Assembly: GCA_016763855.1 (NCBI GenBank)
Contig: JAESSY010000048.1
Span: 1 to 55,349 of the forward strand
Length of the DNA: 55,349 nt
Direction of reading: 5' to 3'
Origin: Pseudomonadales bacterium
GTDB lineage: Bacteria > Pseudomonadota > Gammaproteobacteria > Pseudomonadales > Azotimanducaceae
The translations under genes were made by a program, and so were the position numbers. A model generated the notes under the pieces. The model was not told the origin of the DNA. It did no database searches and saw nothing but the letters and a program-made list of their open reading frames with translations. Each line of letters begins with the position of its first letter. The first letter of the stretch is position 1. Shown here piece after piece: positions 9,546 through 18,408 of the stretch.

Positions 9546-12119
9546 CTAAACAACATCAACAATATTAACCGCCGGAATGGTGACTGTATCTGCGCTATCC
9601 TGAAAGGACTTAATTTGATCGAAATTCAGATAGCGGTAGATATCATCGGCCATAGGGTCGAGCTTCGCAGCAAAATCCATATATTCTTCTACTGAGGGTA
9701 ACTTTCCGAGAATGCTGGCAACTGCTGCTAACTCAGCAGAGGCTAAATAAACATCAGCACCGTCACCTAAGCGATTTGGAAAGTTTCGAGTAGATGTAGA
9801 AACAGCAGTTGAGTTTGGTGCAATTCTCGCCTGATTACCCATGCAAAGAGAACAACCCGGCATTTCTGTTCTGGCACCTGCTGACGCAAATATATTGTAG
9901 ATGCCTTCTTCCCGTAGTTGATGTTCATCCATTTTAGTGGGAGGTGATATCCACAGTCGAGTGGGAATACTACTCGCTTCACTTAACAGACTAGCGGCAG
10001 CTCTGAAGTGGCCGATGTTTGTCATACAAGATCCGATAAAGACCTCGTCGATTTTCGCACCTGCAACTTCCGATAACTCTTTTACATCATCTGGATCGTT
10101 AGGGCAGGCCAATATAGGCTCTTTTATTTCGTTAAGATCTATTTCGATAATTTCTGCATACTCTGCATTTGCGTCAGGTTCCATCAATACAGGATTTGCT
10201 AACCACTCTTCCATAGCGGTGACACGGCGCCCAATGGTGCGTGCATCTCCATATCCCTCACCGATCATCCATTTCAGTAATGTGACGTTCGATCTCATAT
10301 ATTCTGATATGGATTCTTTACCGAGACGAATGGTGCAACCACCGGCAGAGCGTTCTGCGGAAGCATCGCTAATTTCAAATGCTTGTTCAACCTTAAGATC
10401 GGGTAAGCCCTCGATTTCAAGAATTCGACCGCTGAAGATGTTTTTCTTGCCTGCTTTTTCTACTGTTAGTAATCCTCTTTTTATCGCCGCTAATGGGATG
10501 GCGTTAACTAAATCTCTGAGGGTAATACCAGGCTGCATTTCTCCCTTAAATCGAACCAAAACAGATTCGGGCATATCCAGAGGCATCACGCCAATAGCAG
10601 AGGCAAATGCAACCAAACCCGAACCCGCGGGGAAACTAATCCCCATCGGAAAGCGAGTATGTGAATCACCACCGGTACCCACGGTATCGGGCAGTAACAT
10701 TCGGTTTAACCAAGAATGGATAATGCCATCCCCTGGACGAAGGGCAACACCGCCACGGGTTTGAATAAAGTCAGGTAGCGTATGTTGCGTATCAATATCT
10801 ACAGGCTTTGGATAAGCGGCAGTGTGACAAAATGATTGCATGACTAGATCTGCTGAAAAGCCTAAACATGCGAGTTCCCTCAGTTCATCCCGTGTCATAG
10901 GCCCTGTCGTATCCTGAGATCCAACAGTTGTCATCTTGGGCTCGCAGTATGTTCCAGGCCTGATACCGTCAACGCCACAGGCTTTGCCGACAATTTTCTG
11001 GGCAAGGGTAAAACCTTTGTCTGAATCTGCGGCAGGAGAGGGTGTTCTGAAAGCTTCACTGGGTGCTAAACCCAATGCTTCTCTTGCTCGACCCGTGAGA
11101 CCCCGTCCTATAATGAGGGGTATTCGTCCTCCAGCTTGAACTTCATCCAGTAGAACCTGTGTGGATAGTTCAAAAGTAGAAATTTCTTTGCCCGACTCAT
11201 CAGTGATCTTGCCTTCATAGGGATAAACGATAACGACATCCCCCATTTTCATTTTGCTCACGTCACATTCGATGGGTAATGCCCCAGCGTCTTCCATCGT
11301 ATTGAAAAAGATGGGTGCGATCTTGCCGCCCAGAACAACGCCGCCACCGCGCTTATTTGGAATATGAGGAATGTCATCGCCCATATGCCAGAGAACAGAA
11401 TTGGTCGCTGACTTTCTTGAAGATCCAGTTCCGACTATGTCGCCAATGTAAGCTACCGGGTTACCGTTGTTTTTGAGTTGATCGATGGTTTGTAATGGTT
11501 TATCCATTGTTTTGATTAACATCGCCAGCGCATGTAAAGGAATATCAGGGCGACTCCATGCATCTCCAGCGGGGGAGAGATCGTCGGTATTGGTTTCGCC
11601 GTCTACTTTAAAAACGGTCAGTTTAATTTCTTCGGCTACCTTGGGTTTAGAAGTAAACCATTCAGCATCAGCCCAAGACTGAAGAACGGACATGGCATGC
11701 TCATTGGATTTCGATTTTTCAACAACATCGTGGAAAGCATCAAACATCAATAATGTTTTTGAAAGGGATTCAGCTGCAACTGAAGCCACATCACTGTCGT
11801 CGAGTAACTCGATAAGTGTCGTGATGTTGTACCCGCCCAACATAGTGCCAAGTAATTTTGTTGCGAGTTTTTTATTTACAATCGGAGACTGTGCTTCTCC
11901 TTTTGCGATACTTGAGAGGAAGGCTGCTTTAACATAAGCGGCATCGTCTACACCTGCCGGTACTCGATTGCTGAGTAAATCTACAATAAATGTCTCTTCA
12001 CCTGCAGGTGGCGCTTTCAATAACTCGACTAAGCTATTAACCTGCTCTGCGGATAGTGGTAAGGGGTCAATTCCAAGTTCAGCGCGTTCAGCGACGTGTT
12101 GTCGATATTCTACTAGCAC
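9546..12119 (-). CDS. acnB: Aconitate hydratase B (also 2-methylisocitrate dehydratase)
   Basis: 857 aa [4Fe-4S] enzyme interconverting citrate and isocitrate in the TCA cycle. The GTG start gives [16 protein letters not shown], matching the family N terminus with its HEAT-like domain. Cluster ligands are visible: a Cys in [13 protein letters not shown] and the [12 protein letters not shown] pair. Swivel-domain segments such as [16 protein letters not shown] are intact. Full length. It is convergent with the TgpA gene; the 116-bp gap between them shows only weak inverted repeats. It is divergent from miaE across 276 bp, with no recognised control site. Confidence 0.97.
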   Translation of the reverse strand: MLVEYRQHVAERAELGIDPLPLSAEQVNSLVELLKAPPAGEETFIVDLLSNRVPAGVDDAAYVKAAFLSSIAKGEAQSPIVNKKLATKLLGTMLGGYNITTLIELLDDSDVASVAAESLSKTLLMFDAFHDVVEKSKSNEHAMSVLQSWADAEWFTSKPKVAEEIKLTVFKVDGETNTDDLSPAGDAWSRPDIPLHALAMLIKTMDKPLQTIDQLKNNGNPVAYIGDIVGTGSSRKSATNSVLWHMGDDIPHIPNKRGGGVVLGGKIAPIFFNTMEDAGALPIECDVSKMKMGDVVIVYPYEGKITDESGKEISTFELSTQVLLDEVQAGGRIPLIIGRGLTGRAREALGLAPSEAFRTPSPAADSDKGFTLAQKIVGKACGVDGIRPGTYCEPKMTTVGSQDTTGPMTRDELRELACLGFSADLVMQSFCHTAAYPKPVDIDTQHTLPDFIQTRGGVALRPGDGIIHSWLNRMLLPDTVGTGGDSHTRFPMGISFPAGSGLVAFASAIGVMPLDMPESVLVRFKGEMQPGITLRDLVNAIPLAAIKRGLLTVEKAGKKNIFSGRILEIEGLPDLKVEQAFEISDASAERSAGGCTIRLGKESISEYMRSNVTLLKWMIGEGYGDARTIGRRVTAMEEWLANPVLMEPDANAEYAEIIEIDLNEIKEPILACPNDPDDVKELSEVAGAKIDEVFIGSCMTNIGHFRAAASLLSEASSIPTRLWISPPTKMDEHQLREEGIYNIFASAGARTEMPGCSLCMGNQARIAPNSTAVSTSTRNFPNRLGDGADVYLASAELAAVASILGKLPSVEEYMDFAAKLDPMADDIYRYLNFDQIKSFQDSADTVTIPAVNIVDVV

Positions 12120-12395
12120 GAGTTTATCCTCTAAAATAATTCGAAATTAGGTCAGTTATATTGAGTAAGTGGCGATAATACGTAGCGATTAATTGATACA
12201 AGTCCCATCGCTAGAAGGAGCCCTTTAGTTCTTTAGACCCTTTGAAAACGGGGCCTTAGTATACCAGAGCCCAAGGAGAAAGTTAAGCCGCTACAGCAAT
12301 TTGGTGTAAAACAAGTTCGCATAAAGAGTGTAGTCTAAGCGGGTTCATAAAATGAATAATTATTCTGATTCAACTTTGGATAAGAGCCCCATGAA

Positions 12396-13043
12396 ATGAG
12401 AAAAGTGTATATGAAAGAAAATTTATTAGCGCCAATCCTTGCATTTTTGCAGTGTGAAACACCGGAAGCGTGGCTGCAAAGTGCGTTGGCGAATCAAGAT
12501 ATTATGTTAATCGACCACTGCAATTGTGAAAAGAAAGCAGCAAGTACAGCGTTGAGTTTGATTTATCGATATACAGAAAAAGATGCGCTCTTAATGAAAA
12601 TGTCGAAACTTGCGAGAGAAGAGCTACGACACTTCGAGCAAGTACTCAAAATAATGAAAGATAGAGGCGTGCGTTACGCAACAATATCTCCGTCTCGATA
12701 CGCTAAGGGGCTCATCAAACATGTGAGAACCTATGAACCGGCTGCTTTGATAGATAAGTTGATTATCGGTGCTTACATCGAGGCACGCTCTTGTGAACGG
12801 TTCGCGAAAATAGCACCGTTGTTAGATGAGAAATTACGAGACTTCTATCTGTCTTTACTTAAATCTGAATCCAGGCACTTTTCAGATTACCTTAAGTTGG
12901 CTCAACTTTATTCAGAAGAAGACATCGGTGAACGGGTTACATTATTTGGTGAAGTTGAAGCTGAGCTGATTCTTTCGGATGATTCAGAATTCAGATTTCA
13001 CAGTGGTGTGCCTCCTTTAGTAGGGAGAGTGCTACCGTCGTAA
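12396..13043 (+). CDS. miaE: tRNA-(ms2io6A) hydroxylase
   Basis: 215 aa non-haem di-iron, ferritin-like monooxygenase that hydroxylates the isopentenyl group of ms2i6A37 in tRNAs reading UNN codons. Glu/His ligand pairs are visible in HCNCEKKAAS, EELRHFEQV, EARSCERF and SESRHFSDY. Two starts are possible: ATG at 12396 or ATG at 12411. The second gives MKENLLAPILAFLQCETPE, closer to the family start; neither has a strong ribosome site. Divergent from acnB and convergent with lpxH. Confidence 0.94.
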   Translation: MRKVYMKENLLAPILAFLQCETPEAWLQSALANQDIMLIDHCNCEKKAASTALSLIYRYTEKDALLMKMSKLAREELRHFEQVLKIMKDRGVRYATISPSRYAKGLIKHVRTYEPAALIDKLIIGAYIEARSCERFAKIAPLLDEKLRDFYLSLLKSESRHFSDYLKLAQLYSEEDIGERVTLFGEVEAELILSDDSEFRFHSGVPPLVGRVLPS

Positions 13044-13052
13044 AAGAACTAG

Positions 13053-13070
13053 ATCTAAGATTGCTTAGAT
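13053..13070. terminator. Possible bidirectional terminator between miaE and lpxH
   Basis: Inverted repeat with 7-bp arms ATCTAAG / CTTAGAT around an ATTG loop, in the 36-bp gap between the convergent miaE and lpxH. The stem is AT-rich and no clear T-run follows on the + strand, so it would be a weak terminator. Position is the main support. Confidence 0.35.
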
Positions 13071-13079
13071 TGGGAATAT

Positions 13080-13796
13080 TTATATCGAGAAGGAACGAAG
13101 CTCCAGACCATTTTCTGAGCTTTCGAGAAACCAGCCATGCGTATCCCAATCCCCCAAAACGATTCTCTTCGAAGGCTTGCCGTCAAGACTAAGATTATGA
13201 ACTGCGGGACGATGAGTATGTCCGTGAATTAATGTCTGAACCTGATGCGCTTTCATTATGATTTCAACCTCTGCGAGCGTGACATCCATAATGTCATCCG
13301 CAGATTCTCGAGTGTGTTCCTTACTTTGGTTTCTGGCAGCATTTGCGAATGCATTTCTTTCATCAAGGCCCTTGGACAAAAAGTCCTTCTGAAATGCCTC
13401 ACTCCTTAACATGTTGCGGACATGCATATATTCAAGATCCTGGGTGCACAGACTGTCTCCATGCATCAATAAGACATTTTCTCCGTCGAGATTGATAACA
13501 GTGGGATCTGATAGGAGCGTAGCGCCGATTGCACTACAGAAAGCCTCTCCCAAAAGAAAGTCTCGATTGCCATGCATAATAAACAGCGGGGCAGGGTAGC
13601 TAGAAAGTACATCGATAATTTTCTGATTGAAGGGCGTGTGGTCATCATCCCCCAACCAAACCTCAAAAAAGTCACCTAAAATATAAAGTGCATCGGCGCC
13701 TTTTGCGGTAGTTGTTTCTAGAAATTGAGTGAATGCTTCGCTCAAGTCAGGTCTTGAATCGTCAAGATGAAGGTCTGAAATAAACAGTGTCGACAT
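13080..13796 (-). CDS. lpxH: UDP-2,3-diacylglucosamine diphosphatase
   Basis: Calcineurin-like metallophosphatase that cleaves UDP-2,3-diacylglucosamine to lipid X in lipid A synthesis, peripheral on the inner membrane. Metal-binding motifs appear in order: ISDLHLDDSRP, GDFFEVWLGDD, HGNRDFLLG, MHGDSLCT and HGHTHRPAVH. I chose the ATG at 13796, which gives the usual MSTLFISDLHL start with an AGGG upstream. An in-frame start 33 bp further upstream would add 11 residues that do not fit the family. 238 aa, normal length. Confidence 0.95.
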   Translation of the reverse strand: MSTLFISDLHLDDSRPDLSEAFTQFLETTTAKGADALYILGDFFEVWLGDDDHTPFNQKIIDVLSSYPAPLFIMHGNRDFLLGEAFCSAIGATLLSDPTVINLDGENVLLMHGDSLCTQDLEYMHVRNMLRSEAFQKDFLSKGLDERNAFANAARNQSKEHTRESADDIMDVTLAEVEIIMKAHQVQTLIHGHTHRPAVHNLSLDGKPSKRIVLGDWDTHGWFLESSENGLELRSFSI

Positions 13797-13867
13797 GAAT
13801 TTTCGCCCTAAATTCAGCCCCAAGGGCAATTTTCCCCCTATTCAATAAAAATATCTTGAATCAGCGT

Positions 13868-13897
13868 TTGACGGCTCAGGGTATGGTTAAGTAGAAT
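13868..13897 (+). promoter_or_regulatory. Sigma-70 promoter for the tRNA cluster
   Basis: -35 TTGACG (13868-13873), 18-bp spacer, -10 TAGAAT (13892-13897), followed by the GC-rich stretch GCGCTCC. Such a discriminator is typical of stable-RNA promoters under stringent (ppGpp) control. It lies about 130 bp upstream of tRNA-Pro and no gene lies between. Confidence 0.65.
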
Positions 13898-13995
13898 GCG
13901 CTCCTCTCAAAGTAGAGGCGAAGGAACCAAGGTAATCGCAATCGTGATTAATGAGGGTTTCAGTGCCAATCTCTTTGAGGCGTTGCATATTATCC

Positions 13996-14010
13996 GGTGT
14001 ATCATACACC
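13996..14010 (+). other. Short stem-loop in the tRNA leader
   Basis: GGTGTATCATACACC is a perfect inverted repeat with 7-bp arms around a single C, ending 18 bp before tRNA-Pro. It lies in the transcribed leader and could mark an RNase processing site. A second small hairpin (CCTCT...AGAGG) lies just after the promoter. Function is inferred. Confidence 0.4.
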
Positions 14011-14028
14011 GCTGGCAACAATCTTTTA

Positions 14029-14105
14029 CGGGGTATAGCGCAGTCTGGTAGCGCGCCTGCTTTGGGAGCAGGATGTCGGGAGTTCGAATCTCTCTACCCC
14101 GACCA
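14029..14105 (+). tRNA. tRNA-Pro (TGG)
   Basis: 77-nt cloverleaf with 7-bp acceptor CGGGGTA / TACCCCG, anticodon loop TTTGGGA (anticodon TGG at 14063-14065), T-loop TTCGAAT and encoded CCA. First of three tRNAs behind one promoter; 26 bp separates it from tRNA-Arg. Confidence 0.97.
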
Positions 14106-14131
14106 ATTTTTCAAGTTGAAGAAAAGGTTTT

Positions 14132-14208
14132 GCGCCCGTAGCTCAATCGGATAGAGCATCGGCCTTCTAAGCCGAGGGTTACAGGTTCGATTCCTGTCGG
14201 GCGTACCA
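14132..14208 (+). tRNA. tRNA-Arg (TCT)
   Basis: 77-nt cloverleaf with acceptor GCGCCCG / CGGGCGT, anticodon loop CTTCTAA (anticodon TCT, reading AGA/AGG), T-loop TTCGATT and encoded CCA. Second gene of the tRNA cluster. AGA/AGG reading is relevant to translation of the AT-rich island next door, where AGA codons are frequent. Confidence 0.97.
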
Positions 14209-14255
14209 CATTCACATTTGAATTTTGGTAAAATGGCATTCGCTGTTTGAGAAAT

Positions 14256-14332
14256 GGTGGGCGTAGCTCAGTTGGTAGAGCTCCGGATTGTGATTCCGGC
14301 GGTCGAGGGTTCAAGCCCCTTCGTCCACCCCA
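14256..14332 (+). tRNA. tRNA-His (GTG); left boundary of the island
   Basis: Includes the encoded G-1 typical of tRNA-His, acceptor GTGGGCG / CGTCCAC with C73, anticodon GTG in the loop TTGTGAT, T-loop TTCAAGC and CCA. Everything to its right up to the integrase differs from a normal tRNA operon, so the 3' end of this gene is the likely attB/attL core of the integrated element. No second copy of its 3' end was found inside the window. Confidence 0.97.
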
Positions 14333-14376
14333 TTTCTAAAGGCCTGTAGCGTTAGTGATCCTTGCAAAATCTCTAA

Positions 14377-14400
14377 AAGGTAATATAAAGGTAATATACA
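14377..14400 (+). repeat. Direct repeats beside the integrase (candidate integrase arm sites)
   Basis: AAGGTAATATA occurs twice, at 14377-14387 and 14388-14398, so one helical turn apart. The second copy extends to GGTAATATACA (14390-14400), which recurs exactly at 55328-55338, near the right edge. Position between tRNA 3' end and integrase fits arm-type integrase binding sites; this is inference. Confidence 0.4.
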
Positions 14401-14440
14401 GTAGTTTTTATAATTTGCTGTACGGCCTTCCTTTGGGGTT

Positions 14441-15436
14441 TTAGCTATGCGTTGGGCTGGTTGGTTTTTCGTGGTCATAGACGCTCAACATTCTGGCATC
14501 TTTGTGCATGGAGAATTTTTGCTTGTCATTCTTTGCATCAGTAATCGCTTTGTGCCTAAGCTCAGAAAAAGTAAATTGTTGATGTTTCGATAGTTTCTTT
14601 TTCCATCTCTTCCAAATTGCTTGCCAACCTTTGTCGGTGTAACGATTGCCGTGGCGATTACGGATGATCCAACCACCAAACCGCTGACCGGGAATATCCT
14701 TGCTTGCATCTAAAGCCCGCTTTAGTCTTGGTGATATCTCTTTGTTGTATTCTTGCCCTGTTTTATTTTCTTCTATCTGTAATACATCAGTTTTAATGTT
14801 TTGTGTTCTTAAGCTAAGGACGTCGCCGGGGCGAATACCAGTACAATAAGCTATTTCCATTGCTATCCTCCCAACCAGTGGTAATACCTCGTACATTGCA
14901 TCGTAGTCTTCATCTGAAACGTAGCGTTTCTTAGCTTTATTTATTGCTTTTTGTTCCTTGGAAATACGGAAAGGCTTTATATCGACTGTAGGATTACGTT
15001 TGTTGTAGAGTCCTGCCCCGCAGGCATTGCCGAATACATTCTTGAACCAAGTGAGTTCTAGATTTGTCCGACGCTTTGCTTTTTCAAAGCGTCTCTTTAG
15101 GTAGGCTGTGATATGTGCTGGTTCCATCCTGTGACAATTAAATCCTTCAAATGCTTTTATAGGCCGTTGTCCACATTCTCTATAATCTGATTGAGTACGA
15201 GGACTTAATGTTTGAAAGTTATTTGACCTGTAATATTGTTCTGCAAAATACTCTAGCGAAGTAAAATTGGCAGACTTCACCAAGTGGTTGTAGGCGTCCC
15301 ATACTTCCGACATTGTGGCTTTCTTGCCAGCGATTTTTTGGCTCCCTCCTGAGGGTGGGTGGTATGAGTAAGCGCCAGAGTCTTTTCTATAGACTCTAGG
15401 TGGCAAACCTAAATCTGTTCTACGTTTTCGTGGCAT
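14441..15436 (-). CDS. Tyrosine recombinase (phage-type integrase)
   Basis: 331 aa site-specific recombinase whose 3' end faces tRNA-His 108 bp away, the standard layout of tRNA-targeting islands. An N-terminal ~60-residue DNA-binding segment and a SAM-like core-binding region (SLEYFAEQYYRS onwards) precede the catalytic domain. Catalytic residues are visible as Arg in YCTGIRPGDVLSL, the FSELRHKA box, the His of FSMHKDARM and the Tyr of MLSVYDHEKP. The box II sequence (ELRH) lacks the usual leading His. Its start overlaps the DUF4224 gene by one base, so they are co-translated. Confidence 0.93.
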   Translation of the reverse strand: MPRKRRTDLGLPPRVYRKDSGAYSYHPPSGGSQKIAGKKATMSEVWDAYNHLVKSANFTSLEYFAEQYYRSNNFQTLSPRTQSDYRECGQRPIKAFEGFNCHRMEPAHITAYLKRRFEKAKRRTNLELTWFKNVFGNACGAGLYNKRNPTVDIKPFRISKEQKAINKAKKRYVSDEDYDAMYEVLPLVGRIAMEIAYCTGIRPGDVLSLRTQNIKTDVLQIEENKTGQEYNKEISPRLKRALDASKDIPGQRFGGWIIRNRHGNRYTDKGWQAIWKRWKKKLSKHQQFTFSELRHKAITDAKNDKQKFSMHKDARMLSVYDHEKPTSPTHS

Positions 15437-15651
15437 TAGTTAAAAGCCTCCTCGTTAAATTCGAATTCATGTGGCAAGTCATCCGATTTGCCCATCATAC
15501 TCGCGAGAATAACACTCTCGTCAATAATAGGTGTTCCAGTATGGGGGCAGATGAATGGGTTTAATCCCCTCTGACGAAGAGCGACAACTTGTTCAGCAGG
15601 AACTTTGGTGCCTGTTAATTTCTTAATTTGGGTTGGCGTACAGAATTTCAT
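15436..15651 (-). CDS. DUF4224 domain protein, integrase-associated
   Basis: 71 aa protein resembling DUF4224 (CTPTQIKKLTGTKVPAEQVV, followed by LRQRGLNPFI). Members typically sit directly upstream of tyrosine integrases in Pseudomonas-type phages and islands. A role as DNA-binding helper or excisionase is plausible but not proven for the family. Stop and integrase start overlap as TAATG. Confidence 0.75.
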   Translation of the reverse strand: MKFCTPTQIKKLTGTKVPAEQVVALRQRGLNPFICPHTGTPIIDESVILASMMGKSDDLPHEFEFNEEAFN

Positions 15652-15738
15652 ATTGCAGCCACCATCTTCCCATTGAAGCTTCTTGCAACATTGAGTAGCA
15701 CAGAACTTTGGCTTATGGGGATAGTGTTCACGGTTATC

Positions 15739-16173
15739 TCAGATTGCCCAACATGCTTGAGAAAACTGCTGTCGCAAGTCAGCATCACGCATTGCATGGG
15801 TATAAAGGTTAAATGCCAATTCTGGATAATCGGAGGGCTCTGAGTGGAGTAAGTCGCTATAATCCATCCCAGTACTTACAGCGTAATCTACTCGCCTTAC
15901 CCTACTTTCTACTGTCAATTTTGGAGAGGCAGACGGATTGGTGTGAGACCAGTTTTTTAGGGTGAACCCTTTAGCTGTACAGCATTCTATGTATTGGACG
16001 CTCTTCTCCGCCCGGTCTTGTAGTTCACTAATAACCAAAAATGTAATAGTGTTCTTGGTTATGGTGGCCCATGCCTGTGGTGTTGGTACAGAATTATTTT
16101 TGGCTTGTGCTATCTGACAAGAAGGTTCGGTACCTTTATCGACTGTGTTGGCATATTTATGTATCGCCCTCAT
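15739..16173 (-). CDS. Hypothetical protein
   Basis: 144 aa from the ATG at 16173, chosen because GGAGAG lies 7 bp upstream; the longer in-frame start at 16203 has no ribosome site. Product not recognised: no signal peptide, no membrane helix, mixed polar composition with several Cys. Its promoter region is shared with the divergent gene at 16336 and contains a GTAATTAC palindrome. Possible early regulator of the integration module. Confidence 0.5.
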   Translation of the reverse strand: MRAIHKYANTVDKGTEPSCQIAQAKNNSVPTPQAWATITKNTITFLVISELQDRAEKSVQYIECCTAKGFTLKNWSHTNPSASPKLTVESRVRRVDYAVSTGMDYSDLLHSEPSDYPELAFNLYTHAMRDADLRQQFSQACWAI

Positions 16174-16230
16174 TTTGAAACTCTCCATTTGAATCAATAC
16201 CAATGGTATCTAGAATGAGAGAATTTGAGG

Positions 16231-16240
16231 CGTAATTACA
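16231..16240. promoter_or_regulatory. GTAATTAC operator-like palindrome, copy 1
   Basis: CGTAATTACA followed by TTTA, in the divergent promoter region between the genes at 16173(-) and 16336(+). The same core recurs at 17225, 17245 and 19421, always between genes of this module. The repeat pattern points to a module-specific regulator. Confidence 0.5.
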
Positions 16241-16335
16241 TTTATCCAAACGTAAATACATAGGTTATCAGTGATGTTTTGCTCTCCAGACTTGGTCTGG
16301 TTAGTACGCTCAAAAACAAAAGAGAAGGAAACACT

Positions 16336-17208
16336 ATGGCAATTCGAATTCAACAAGATTATTTCACAATTGAAGAAATTGCGGCTCAGTGGAAGGTATC
16401 GGTTAAGGAAATTGAAGACCTTATATACGTAGAGCGGCTATTGAGGTTGGCGGTGATCAGCAATGAAGTTCCTGAAATAACAGATTTGGATGATTCTATT
16501 TCATCGAGGGCATGGTATGGCAGGGATAGCCTTTTAGAACTCTTCATAGATGCTACAGGACTTAGTTTTCCTATCCAGAATCGGGAAGGCATCGACTTGT
16601 CACAAGCTTCAATGGGGACTCCAAACCCTAATAGCGTTCAGACAGACCTCCTAGCTGATCTTCCAAAATTTTTGTATTTGAAAATAATAGAGGATGGTCA
16701 AGGAGCTGCACAGGGCTCCAATCCATCAGATAGTATTGAACAGGTACAAAACCGCTTTATAACTGATGAGTTTGAAAATCTCTCGGGTGAGAAAATTAGA
16801 ATTCTATGTGTGGTTGATGAAAATTTTGATCGGTTCTCAGAGGAGCCAGACTATCGACGAAAGATTTTGAATATTGAACCTAATACCTTCGTAATATCTC
16901 AAGAAGAGCGAGACCGATTCATGAGGGAAAATGACGTAGAGGTTAAGCCGCTGGGAACTACTGAACGTAATAACTTGTTAAAACTGATAGGGGTACTGGC
17001 CACAATGGTAATGGACCTAAACTTGGAAGCGAAGAGGTCAATATTTATGGTTAATGGCAAAGTTAATGCTAACCAAGTAGCTACGGCGGTCGATCAGAAA
17101 TTAGACGCAATGAATATAACGGACAAATTAGGGGTGAGATTTGATAGTAACAATAAGAAAATTGGTGAAGGGCTTAGATTGCTTGCTGAACAAAAACAGG
17201 CCAAATAA
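16336..17208 (+). CDS. Hypothetical protein with N-terminal HTH-like segment
   Basis: 290 aa from ATG 16336, chosen because AGAAGGAA precedes it; an in-frame TTG 57 bp upstream has no support. The start DYFTIEEIAAQWKVSVKEIEDLI looks like a helix-turn-helix (MerR/excisionase-like). The C-terminal ~70 residues contain ERNNLLKLIGVLATMVMDL, a pattern I have seen at the end of other unassigned bacterial proteins. Not recognised further. It is the first + strand gene of the module, with a GTAATTAC box upstream; a regulator or replication accessory role is a guess. Confidence 0.65.
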   Translation: MAIRIQQDYFTIEEIAAQWKVSVKEIEDLIYVERLLRLAVISNEVPEITDLDDSISSRAWYGRDSLLELFIDATGLSFPIQNREGIDLSQASMGTPNPNSVQTDLLADLPKFLYLKIIEDGQGAAQGSNPSDSIEQVQNRFITDEFENLSGEKIRILCVVDENFDRFSEEPDYRRKILNIEPNTFVISQEERDRFMRENDVEVKPLGTTERNNLLKLIGVLATMVMDLNLEAKRSIFMVNGKVNANQVATAVDQKLDAMNITDKLGVRFDSNNKKIGEGLRLLAEQKQAK

Positions 17209-17224
17209 GGAGCCGATTCGCTGA

Positions 17225-17254
17225 TGTAATTACTTCTGGGCTTTTGTAATTACA
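17225..17254. promoter_or_regulatory. GTAATTAC operator-like palindromes, copies 2 and 3
   Basis: TGTAATTACT at 17225-17234 and the perfect palindrome TGTAATTACA at 17245-17254, two turns apart (20 bp centre to centre), in the 107-bp gap before the gene at 17316. The third copy shares the trailing TTTA with copy 1. Tandem spacing by whole turns suggests cooperative binding by one regulator. Confidence 0.55.
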
Positions 17255-17315
17255 TTTAGTAAGTGCAAGTTAACGAGATAATCCGCATCTAAATCTAACA
17301 GGTGAGGATCATCAA

Positions 17316-18026
17316 ATGAAACATGCAAACTTAAATTTACGCTCTAACGCTAATTGCAGCCTATCCCATGTAGGCGATAAAGCCACTCAACGTCCACGTA
17401 AACCGTTAGTGGCAATAGTCGATTCCGAAGGTGAATGTAATCATCGTGCTAATCCTACCCCTATCCCAGCACAAGCACGTCTAATCGCCCATGACCTGAA
17501 GTCTAGGCAAACGCAGAAGGCAATGATCCTAAATCTAGAGGCTTTGGGTCCATATGATTTCTACATAACAGTAGGAGCCAATCCTTCAGTTCTGGACCCT
17601 CAAGAATTTCAGATATACCTGAAACGACTGCTAAAAGCCATGAACAACAACCTAATGGAAAAAGTTGTTAATCCAGATATCAATCCATTATCCAATAAGG
17701 CATCCGTTTTGTTGGGTTATGTCACCGTTGAATATCACCAACAATTTTACGCCCATATAACATTTCGGATTGCATCAGGGCTTAAGCAGTATACCTTGGA
17801 CGAGTTGGTTGACGTATTCATGGCTTCATCAAAAGGTATTGGGTTAAACGGTTTAGCGGTTCCTGTATTCAACCCGATAGATTGTAGTGCGTCATTGACG
17901 ATTGATCTAGGTGGTAGCGAGGCATTGGCATATCACAACCTAGCACTCATATCTGGCCAACCTCGTAACGAAAGTTTAAGCGGTATTTACAGACTCTTTG
18001 GTAGAAAACTAGAGAGGTTGTTGTGA
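17316..18026 (+). CDS. Hypothetical protein, first gene of a five-gene overlapping string
   Basis: 236 aa, ATG with GAGGATC upstream. Not recognised. The central part (YVTVEYHQQFYAHITFRI) is beta-rich with one His-hydrophobic stretch; it faintly recalls HUH replication proteins but lacks the second His, so I do not assign it. The stop overlaps the next start (TGATG), and four more genes follow with overlaps or 2-bp gaps, ending with two winged-helix proteins. This resembles a replication or transfer operon of an integrative element. Confidence 0.65.
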   Translation: MKHANLNLRSNANCSLSHVGDKATQRPRKPLVAIVDSEGECNHRANPTPIPAQARLIAHDLKSRQTQKAMILNLEALGPYDFYITVGANPSVLDPQEFQIYLKRLLKAMNNNLMEKVVNPDINPLSNKASVLLGYVTVEYHQQFYAHITFRIASGLKQYTLDELVDVFMASSKGIGLNGLAVPVFNPIDCSASLTIDLGGSEALAYHNLALISGQPRNESLSGIYRLFGRKLERLL

Positions 18027-18184
18027 TGAATAGTCTTAATCGACAAAATGACCGGCATATTCCCGCCTATTTCGACCTTACAGTGCTTCAAGGTATACGA
18101 ACTCCAATATATAAACTATATCTGGTGAAAAATGATGACCTTCTAAGCCTGATTAGAATTTGGATAGGTGGAGAAATATTATGA
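18026..18184 (+). CDS. Small hypothetical protein (52 aa)
   Basis: Starts at the ATG overlapping the previous stop (TGATG) and ends in an ATGA overlap with the next gene. Translation begins MNSLNRQNDRHIPAYF and ends WIGGEIL. No domain recognised. Overlaps on both sides with neighbouring genes are the main evidence that it is translated. Confidence 0.55.
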   Translation: MNSLNRQNDRHIPAYFDLTVLQGIRTPIYKLYLVKNDDLLSLIRIWIGGEIL

Positions 18185-18408
18185 GAACGTATATTGCAAC
18201 AAATCGGAAGAAAGTGTTCACGTCTGGTTACGCTCACTGCATTGCATGGGCGTTGGAAATTGAATCTGATATCTCGACAAGAATCCATGCTGTTCGGGCC
18301 GAAGAAAAATATGCAAGGGTAGTTGCAGAAGTGACGCCAGATAAAGTAGTCCACCAGATAAGAGAGGGACGGTTAATAAAAGTTCGGGGGTTATTGAAGC
18401 ATGGCTAA
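18181..18408 (+). CDS. Small hypothetical protein (75 aa)
   Basis: ATG at 18181 overlaps the previous stop and is preceded by GGTGGAG. A TTG 21 bp upstream in frame is less likely because it lies within the 52-aa gene and lacks such a site. The product is basic (ATNRKKVF near the N terminus, VRGLLKHG at the end). It overlaps the next gene by 8 bp. No domain recognised. Confidence 0.6.
   Translation: MRTYIATNRKKVFTSGYAHCIAWALEIESDISTRIHAVRAEEKYARVVAEVTPDKVVHQIREGRLIKVRGLLKHG

Noticed and set aside
9937-10764. 275-aa frame antisense to acnB
   Set aside because: Shadow of the highly conserved acnB coding strand.
17316-18026. HUH-type replication initiator or relaxase
   Set aside because: Only a single His in the candidate strand (YAHITF) and no conserved Tyr motif; kept as hypothetical.
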